A model generated the notes under the pieces. It did not search any database and was not told where the DNA came from. It was given only the letters and a program-made list of their open reading frames with translations. This document shows, in pieces, positions 58,042-64,000 of a stretch of DNA of 64,000 nucleotides. The DNA is from Yersinia rochesterensis (GTDB lineage: Bacteria > Pseudomonadota > Gammaproteobacteria > Enterobacterales > Enterobacteriaceae), in contig NZ_CP032482.1 of assembly GCF_003600645.1 (NCBI RefSeq), positions 3,968,001-4,032,000 on the forward strand, written 5' to 3'. How positions within the stretch are numbered: the first letter of the stretch is position 1; every line of letters starts with the position of its first letter. Position numbers and translations under genes: made by a program.

Positions 58042-58830
58042 ATGCTGAAAATCGCCGATACCACTTTTACCTCCCGTTTATTTACTGGCACGGGCAAATT
58101 TTCCACGTCTGAATTGATGTTAGAAGCATTGCAAGCCTCCGGTTCACAACTGATTACCATGGCGATGAAGCGGGTAGATTTACACGCCGGTAACGATGCT
58201 ATTCTGGCCCCTTTGCGCCAATTGGGCGTACGTTTACTGCCCAACACCTCCGGCGCGAAAACTGCGCAAGAAGCTGTTTTTGCTGCACGTTTGGCACGTG
58301 AAGCTCTCGGCACCCATTGGGTGAAACTGGAAATCCACCCGGATGTGAAGTATTTGCTGCCCGACCCCATCGAAACGCTGAAAGCCGCCGAAATACTGGT
58401 GAAAGAGGGGTTTGTGGTCTTGCCTTACTGCGGCGCAGACCCGGTATTGTGCAAACGGTTGGAAGAAGTCGGTTGTGCGGCCGTCATGCCATTGGGCGCA
58501 CCTATTGGTTCCAATTTGGGATTGCGCACCCGCGACTTTCTGCAAATCATTATCGAGCAAGCCAAAGTTCCGGTGGTGGTCGATGCCGGAATTGGCGCAC
58601 CAAGCCATGCCCTTGAGGCCATAGAACTCGGTGCTGATGCTGTTCTGGTGAATACCGCGATTGCGGTTGCTCACTCACCGGTGCAAATGGCCCACGCTTT
58701 TCGCTTAGCAGTTGAGTCCGGCGAGTTGGCGCGTCAAGCTGGACTGGGCAATCAACAGTTTGATCAAGCCATTGCCACCAGCCCACTGACTGGTTTCCTT
58801 AGCCAGCTTGAGGAAGAAAATCATGTCTGA
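58042..58830 (+). CDS. thiG: Thiazole synthase ThiG
   Basis: Forms the thiazole phosphate of thiamine from deoxyxylulose phosphate, dehydroglycine and the ThiS thiocarboxylate. ATG 58042 follows GGGGG within the end of thiS and gives [20 protein letters not shown]. 262 residues (256 in E. coli). The Schiff-base lysine is in VKLEIHPD; the phosphate-binding ends [40 protein letters not shown] and [11 protein letters not shown] are conserved. Overlaps thiH by 8 bp. Confidence 0.97.
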   Translation: MLKIADTTFTSRLFTGTGKFSTSELMLEALQASGSQLITMAMKRVDLHAGNDAILAPLRQLGVRLLPNTSGAKTAQEAVFAARLAREALGTHWVKLEIHPDVKYLLPDPIETLKAAEILVKEGFVVLPYCGADPVLCKRLEEVGCAAVMPLGAPIGSNLGLRTRDFLQIIIEQAKVPVVVDAGIGAPSHALEAIELGADAVLVNTAIAVAHSPVQMAHAFRLAVESGELARQAGLGNQQFDQAIATSPLTGFLSQLEEENHV

Positions 58831-59953
58831 AGACTTCAATCAGCGCTGGCAGCAATTGGACTGGGATGATATCGCTCTGCGCATCAACAGCAAAACCGCC
58901 GCAGATGTTGAGCGGGCGATTAATGCCGTCAAACCAAATCGTGATGATTTAATGGCACTTATTTCTCCCGCTGCACTGGCTTATCTGGAGCCAATGGCGC
59001 AGAAAGCCCAACAACTGACCCGCCAACGCTTTGGCAATACGGTCAGTTTTTATGTTCCGCTCTATCTTTCTAATCTGTGTGCCAATGACTGTACTTATTG
59101 TGGTTTTTCAATGAGTAATCGCATCAAACGCAAGACATTGGACCACGCTGAAATCATCCGCGAGTGTGCCGCCATCAAAGCACTGGGCTTCGAACATTTG
59201 CTACTGGTCACTGGTGAGCACCAGGCAAAAGTCGGCATGGATTATTTCCGGCGTCATTTCCCGACTATCCGCAGCCAATTCAGCTCGCTGATGATGGAAG
59301 TTCAACCATTGGCAGAAGAAGAGTATGCGGAGCTAAAAACACTGGGATTGGATGGCGTGATGGTTTATCAAGAAACCTATCATCCGGCGACTTATCAGCG
59401 CCATCACTTGCGCGGCCATAAGCAGGATTTTCACTGGCGGCTGGCCACCCCTGATCGTCTGGGTCGGGCGGGGATCGATAAGATCGGATTAGGTGCTTTG
59501 ATTGGCTTGTCGAACAGTTGGCGCACCGACTGCTACATGCTGGCGGAACATCTGTTTTATTTGCAACAAACTTACTGGCAGAGTCGCTATTCCATTTCAT
59601 TCCCGCGTTTACGGCCATGCGCCGGGGGAATTGAACCCGCTTCTTTGATGAGCGAATCACAATTGCTGCAATTGATTTGTGCTTTCCGTCTGTTTGCCCC
59701 GGATGTGGAACTGTCGCTCTCGACCCGTGAATCGCCTTTCTTCCGCGATAACGTGATTCCGTTAGCAATAAATAATGTCAGTGCGGGTTCAAAAACACAG
59801 CCGGGCGGGTATGCCGATAATCATCCTGAGCTTGAGCAGTTTGCTCCTCATGATAATCGCACCCCGGAGCAAGTCGCCCAAGCATTGACGCTAGCCGGGT
59901 TACAGCCGGTGTGGAAAGATTGGGATAGCCATTTAGGCCGTTCCCTGCAATAG
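58823..59953 (+). CDS. thiH: 2-iminoacetate synthase ThiH
   Basis: Radical-SAM tyrosine lyase that supplies dehydroglycine (2-iminoacetate) to ThiG. ATG 58823 has GAGGAAG upstream and gives [17 protein letters not shown], 376 residues (377 in E. coli). The cluster motif [10 protein letters not shown] (CX3CX2C) is intact, followed by [14 protein letters not shown] and [11 protein letters not shown]. ThiH-type (tyrosine) rather than ThiO-type (glycine oxidase) pathway, so this is the anaerobe-compatible route. Last gene of the thi operon, convergent with rpoC. Confidence 0.97.
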   Translation: MSEDFNQRWQQLDWDDIALRINSKTAADVERAINAVKPNRDDLMALISPAALAYLEPMAQKAQQLTRQRFGNTVSFYVPLYLSNLCANDCTYCGFSMSNRIKRKTLDHAEIIRECAAIKALGFEHLLLVTGEHQAKVGMDYFRRHFPTIRSQFSSLMMEVQPLAEEEYAELKTLGLDGVMVYQETYHPATYQRHHLRGHKQDFHWRLATPDRLGRAGIDKIGLGALIGLSNSWRTDCYMLAEHLFYLQQTYWQSRYSISFPRLRPCAGGIEPASLMSESQLLQLICAFRLFAPDVELSLSTRESPFFRDNVIPLAINNVSAGSKTQPGGYADNHPELEQFAPHDNRTPEQVAQALTLAGLQPVWKDWDSHLGRSLQ

Positions 59954-59980
59954 AATCTGGGTTATCATCCTGAAAATTAG

Positions 59981-60014
59981 CAAAAAAAAACCGCCCCGAA
60001 AGGAGCGGTTTTTA
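59981..60014. terminator. Bidirectional terminator between thiH and rpoC
   Basis: A stem ACCGC(C)CC/GG(A)GCGGT with one mismatch and a GAAA loop, flanked by nine A on the left and five T on the right, so both strands end in a T-tract. Serves the convergent thi and rpoBC operons. Confidence 0.9.
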
Positions 60015-60035
60015 CTTTGGTGACTGACAAAGGGA

Positions 60036-63000
60036 TTAGCCTTTGTTGTTACCAAAACCGGCGTTGAGCAATTCAGCCAGGTTAGCAGTTGCTTCATCCG
60101 CGCTGACTTGCGGAACCACTGGTGCTTCACTCTGTGCTTTACGGCGCATACGATCCTGATGATAAGCGTAACCGGTACCGGCTGGGATCAGACGGCCCAC
60201 GATGACGTTTTCTTTCAGGCCGCGCAGTTCATCACGTTTACCGGCAACTGCCGCTTCAGTAAGAACGCGCGTGGTTTCCTGGAACGAAGCCGCAGAGATG
60301 AAGGACTCGGTCGCCAAGGATGCCTTGGTAATACCCAGCAGGTCACGTGTGAACGTAGCCTCAATTTTACCTTCAGCTGCCAGCTTACGGTTAGCGATTT
60401 TAACGCGAGACATTTCTGCCTGCTCGCCTTCCAGGAAGTCGGTGCTACCTGCATCAACGATGGTGCCTTTACGCAGCATCTGACGAACGATAACTTCAAT
60501 GTGTTTATCGTTTATCTTAACGCCTTGCAGACGGTAAACTTCCTGCACTTCGTTGGTGATGTAACGGGTAACCGCGTGAACGCCACGTAGACGCAGAATA
60601 TCGTGTGGAGATTCTGGGCCATCGGAAACCACGTCACCGCGTTCTACAATTTCACCTTCGAACACGTTGAGCTGACGCCATTTCGGAATCATCTCTTCGT
60701 ATGCATCGCTACCATCCAACGGTGAAATCACCAGGCGACGCTTGCCTTTGGTCTCTTTACCGAACGAGATGATCCCGCTGATTTCAGCCAGGATTGCAGG
60801 CTCTTTCGGACGACGTGCTTCGAACAAGTCAGCAACACGTGGCAGACCACCGGTAATATCCTTGGTACCGCTTGATTCCTGAGGAATACGCGCCAGGGTA
60901 TCACCCGCACCAATTTGAATACCGTCTTCCAGCTGAACAATCGCTTTACCTGGCAGGAAGTATTGAGCAGGCATATCAGTACCTGGAATCAATACGTCGT
61001 CGCCTTTGGCATCAACGATTTTCAGTGCCGGACGCAGGTCTTTACCGCTACCGGTACGCTCTGCGCTGTCCAGTACTACCAGAGAAGACAAACCAGTCAG
61101 TTCGTCGGTCTGGCGTGTAATGGTCTGGCCGTCAACCATGTCGGCGAAGCGGATGAAACCGCTCACTTCGGTGACAACTGGCATGATGTGCGGATCCCAG
61201 TTAGCAACGGTTTCGCCGCCCTGGACTTCTGCGCCATCGCCTTTAGCCATTACCGCACCGTAAGGCACTTTGTAGCTTTCTTTAGTACGGCCGAATTCGT
61301 CGATCAGCTTCAGCTCAGTATTACGAGAAGTAATAACCAGCTTGCCCGCTGCATTGGTTACGAACTTGACGTTGCTCAGTTTCAAGCTGCCTTTGTTCTT
61401 AACCTGAATGCTGGACTCTGCTGCCGCACGAGATGCCGCACCACCGATGTGGAACGTACGCATCGTAAGCTGGGTACCCGGCTCACCGATGGACTGTGCT
61501 GCAATAACACCAACCGCTTCACCTTTGTTGATGATGTGGCCACGTGCCAGGTCGCGACCATAGCAGTTTGCACACACACCAAAGTCAGTTTCACAGCTTA
61601 CTACTGAACGAACTTTAACGCTGTCGACGGAGTTTTCTTCTAACAGATCACACCATTTCTCGTCCAGCAGGGTGTTACGCGGAACAAGAATATCAGCCGT
61701 ACCCGGTTTGATAACTTCTTCTGCAGTCACACGACCCAGAACGCGATCGCGCAGTGGTTCTTTAACATCACCACCTTCGATAACCGGGGTCATCACGATA
61801 CCGTTATGGGTACCACAATCGTCTTCGGTTACGACCAGATCCTGTGCCACGTCAACTAAACGACGGGTCAGGTAACCGGAGTTCGCAGTTTTCAATGCGG
61901 TATCCGCCAAACCTTTACGCGCACCGTGGGTTGAGATGAAGTACTGAAGTACGTTCAAACCTTCACGGAAGTTCGCGGTGATTGGCGTTTCAATGATCGA
62001 ACCATCTGGCTTAGCCATCAGGCCACGCATCCCTGCCAGCTGACGAATCTGTGCAGCAGAACCACGCGCACCGGAGTCGGCCATCATAAAGATGCTGTTG
62101 AAGGATACTTGCTGCTCGACAACGCCGTCACGGTTGACAACATCTTCAACAGACAAGTTATCCATCATCGCCTTGGCAACACGTTCGTTAGCCGCGGCCC
62201 AGATATCGATCACTTTGTTATAACGTTCGCCTGCCGTTACCAGACCGGATTGGAACTGCTCCTGGATTTCGGCAACTTCAGTTTCAGCTTCTTCGATGAT
62301 CCCTGCTTTCGCATCTGGGATAACCATGTCATCGATACCTACAGAGGCGCCTGAGCGTGCTGCGTAAGCAAAACCGGTGTACATGATCTGGTCAGCAAAG
62401 ATAACCGTTGGCTTCAAGCCCAGGATGCGGTAACACGTGTTTAGCATCTTGGAGATAGCTTTTTTGCCCAGCGGCTGGTTCACGATAGAGTAAGGCAGAC
62501 CTTGTGGAACGATCATCCACAAAATAGCACGGCCTACTGTCGTATCAATGATGCTAGTACGCGTAATGCTTTCGCCTTCGGTATTACGAATTTCTTCAGT
62601 AATACGCACTTTTACGCGGGCATGCAGAGATGCCAGACCAGCGCGATAAATACGCTCAGCTTCTTTCGGACCAGTCAGTACCATGCCTTCGCCTTTGGCG
62701 TTAACACAGTCGCGGGTCATGTAATACAGACCTAATACAACGTCCTGAGAAGGAACGATGATTGGCTCGCCGTTCGCTGGTGACAGGATGTTGTTGGTAG
62801 ACATCATCAACGCACGCGCTTCTAACTGAGCTTCCAGTGTCAGCGGTACGTGAACAGCCATTTGGTCACCATCGAAGTCGGCGTTATATGCCGCACAAAC
62901 CAGTGGATGCAACTGGATTGCTTTACCTTCGATCAGAACCGGTTCAAACGCCTGGATACCCAAACGGTGAAGGGTTGGTGCACGGTTCAGCAGCACTGGG

Positions 63001-64000
63001 TGTTCGCGGATAACTTCATCCAGGATATCCCAAACAACCGCTTCTTCACGCTCAACCATCTTCTTGGCAGCTTTAATGGTGGTAGCAAGACCACGCAATT
63101 CCAGCTTGCCGTAGATGAACGGCTTGAACAGCTCAAGAGCCATTTTCTTTGGCAGACCGCACTGATGCAGGCGCAGGTATGGACCCACGGTGATTACCGA
63201 ACGACCAGAGTAGTCAACACGTTTACCCAGCAAGTTCTGACGGAAACGACCTTGCTTACCTTTGATCATGTCAGCCAGTGACTTCAACGGACGCTTGTTA
63301 GAGCCGGTAATCGCACGACCACGACGGCCGTTATCCAGCAATGCATCTACTGCTTCTTGCAGCATACGCTTTTCGTTGCGCACGATGATGTCAGGAGCAG
63401 CCAAGTCCAGCAGGCGTTTCAGACGGTTGTTACGGTTGATCACGCGACGATACAAATCGTTCAGATCAGAAGTCGCAAAACGACCACCATCCAACGGCAC
63501 CAATGGACGCAGATCTGGCGGCAACACAGGCAGCACGGTCAGGATCATCCACTCTGGCTTGTTGCCAGACTGTACGAACGCTTCCAACAGCTTGATACGC
63601 TTGGTCAGCTTCTTACGTTTGGTTTCAGAATTTGTTTCGTTCAATTCTTCACGCAGGATCTCGCACTCAGCTTCCAGATCCATGTTTTTCAATAGGGCCT
63701 GAATAGCTTCGGCGCCCATTTTCGCGTCGAACTCATCACCAAACTCTTCCAACGCGTCCAGATACTGCTCTTCAGTCAGGATCTGACGACGTTCCAAGTT
63801 GGTCATACCGCCTTCAATAACCACATAGGATTCGAAGTACAGTACGCGTTCGATGTCACGTAATGGCATATCCAGCAGTAAACCGATGCGAGATGGCAAC
63901 GATTTCAGGAACCAGATGTGCGCAGTTGGAGAAGCCAGTTCGATGTGACCCATACGCTCACGGCGTACTTTGGTTTGAGTCACTTCAACGCCGCATTTCT
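60036..64000 (-). CDS. rpoC: RNA polymerase beta' subunit (5' end beyond window)
   Basis: Catalytic subunit of RNA polymerase. The gene runs off the right edge: the first complete codon visible corresponds to about residue 87 of E. coli RpoC, and with the missing part the length would be about 1406 (1407 in E. coli). The active-centre motif [12 protein letters not shown], the rudder and bridge-helix regions, and the second zinc site ([19 protein letters not shown]) are intact. The C-terminus reads [14 protein letters not shown]. The sequence before [13 protein letters not shown] continues open to base 64000, so the apparent start at 63983 is not a real start. Confidence 0.98.
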   Translation of the reverse strand, partial: KCGVEVTQTKVRRERMGHIELASPTAHIWFLKSLPSRIGLLLDMPLRDIERVLYFESYVVIEGGMTNLERRQILTEEQYLDALEEFGDEFDAKMGAEAIQALLKNMDLEAECEILREELNETNSETKRKKLTKRIKLLEAFVQSGNKPEWMILTVLPVLPPDLRPLVPLDGGRFATSDLNDLYRRVINRNNRLKRLLDLAAPDIIVRNEKRMLQEAVDALLDNGRRGRAITGSNKRPLKSLADMIKGKQGRFRQNLLGKRVDYSGRSVITVGPYLRLHQCGLPKKMALELFKPFIYGKLELRGLATTIKAAKKMVEREEAVVWDILDEVIREHPVLLNRAPTLHRLGIQAFEPVLIEGKAIQLHPLVCAAYNADFDGDQMAVHVPLTLEAQLEARALMMSTNNILSPANGEPIIVPSQDVVLGLYYMTRDCVNAKGEGMVLTGPKEAERIYRAGLASLHARVKVRITEEIRNTEGESITRTSIIDTTVGRAILWMIVPQGLPYSIVNQPLGKKAISKMLNTCYRILGLKPTVIFADQIMYTGFAYAARSGASVGIDDMVIPDAKAGIIEEAETEVAEIQEQFQSGLVTAGERYNKVIDIWAAANERVAKAMMDNLSVEDVVNRDGVVEQQVSFNSIFMMADSGARGSAAQIRQLAGMRGLMAKPDGSIIETPITANFREGLNVLQYFISTHGARKGLADTALKTANSGYLTRRLVDVAQDLVVTEDDCGTHNGIVMTPVIEGGDVKEPLRDRVLGRVTAEEVIKPGTADILVPRNTLLDEKWCDLLEENSVDSVKVRSVVSCETDFGVCANCYGRDLARGHIINKGEAVGVIAAQSIGEPGTQLTMRTFHIGGAASRAAAESSIQVKNKGSLKLSNVKFVTNAAGKLVITSRNTELKLIDEFGRTKESYKVPYGAVMAKGDGAEVQGGETVANWDPHIMPVVTEVSGFIRFADMVDGQTITRQTDELTGLSSLVVLDSAERTGSGKDLRPALKIVDAKGDDVLIPGTDMPAQYFLPGKAIVQLEDGIQIGAGDTLARIPQESSGTKDITGGLPRVADLFEARRPKEPAILAEISGIISFGKETKGKRRLVISPLDGSDAYEEMIPKWRQLNVFEGEIVERGDVVSDGPESPHDILRLRGVHAVTRYITNEVQEVYRLQGVKINDKHIEVIVRQMLRKGTIVDAGSTDFLEGEQAEMSRVKIANRKLAAEGKIEATFTRDLLGITKASLATESFISAASFQETTRVLTEAAVAGKRDELRGLKENVIVGRLIPAGTGYAYHQDRMRRKAQSEAPVVPQVSADEATANLAELLNAGFGNNKG

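Noticed and set aside
60915..61607. 230-codon frame antisense to rpoC
   Set aside because: Shadow of rpoC with no independent support.
63983..64000. Apparent rpoC start at 63983
   Set aside because: The frame stays open to the window edge and encodes conserved RpoC residues before this codon, so the real start lies outside.

Overview
The window is chromosomal DNA of an enterobacterium, almost certainly a Yersinia. The proteins are close to, but clearly distinct from, their E. coli orthologues, and there are two ERIC repeats, one in the long form with a roughly 70 bp insert. Gene order follows the E. coli 90-91 min region (lexA-dgkA-plsB-ubiA-ubiC-mal-psiE-pgi/lysC-metH/iclR-aceKAB-metA-rrn-purHD-yjaH-hupA-yjaG-nfi-hemE-nudC-rsd-thi-rpoC), interrupted by a few accessory genes. 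The species cannot be fixed from sequence reading alone; the enterocolitica group is a guess.

Layout. 1-4.6 kb: the tandem SOS boxes of lexA (gene just outside the left edge), then dgkA, plsB, ubiA and ubiC (phospholipid and ubiquinone synthesis). 4.7-7.6 kb: an accessory gene for a 975-residue exported protein whose last ~170 residues look like an OspG/NleH-type kinase; it sits between ubiC and malM and is the most unusual gene here. 7.9-16.1 kb: the maltose/maltodextrin uptake regulon, malK-lamB-malM facing malE-malF-malG across a 678 bp control region with MalT and CRP-like sites. 16.2-21.2 kb: psiE, pgi, lysC (without the expected lysine riboswitch) and a PanS-like BASS transporter. 21.4-28.1 kb: a two-partner secretion pair (TpsB pore plus a 1619-residue haemagglutinin-type TpsA), inserted between panS and metH. 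28.2-39.2 kb: metH, iclR, the glyoxylate-bypass operon aceB-aceA-aceK and metA.

39.3-45.5 kb: one complete rRNA operon on the minus strand: P1/P2 promoters, boxA, 16S, tRNA-Ile, tRNA-Ala, 23S, 5S, tRNA-Thr, a second 5S and two tandem terminators. 45.5-48.8 kb: purH-purD with a PurR box and a striking leader hairpin. 48.8-53.9 kb: yjaH, hupA, yjaG, nfi, hemE, nudC and rsd. 53.9-60 kb: an ERIC element directly followed by a TPP riboswitch and the overlapping thiC-E-F-S-G-H operon. 60-64 kb: the C-terminal ~94% of rpoC, cut by the window edge.

Most of the window is core metabolism with well-conserved control sites. The regions worth a second look are the exported kinase-like protein, the TpsBA pair, the purH leader palindrome, the lysC leader, the long malK leader, the two ERIC insertions and the compensated difference between the two 5S genes. 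Starts were moved from the longest open frame wherever a Shine-Dalgarno sequence, signal peptide or family N-terminus favoured an internal codon.
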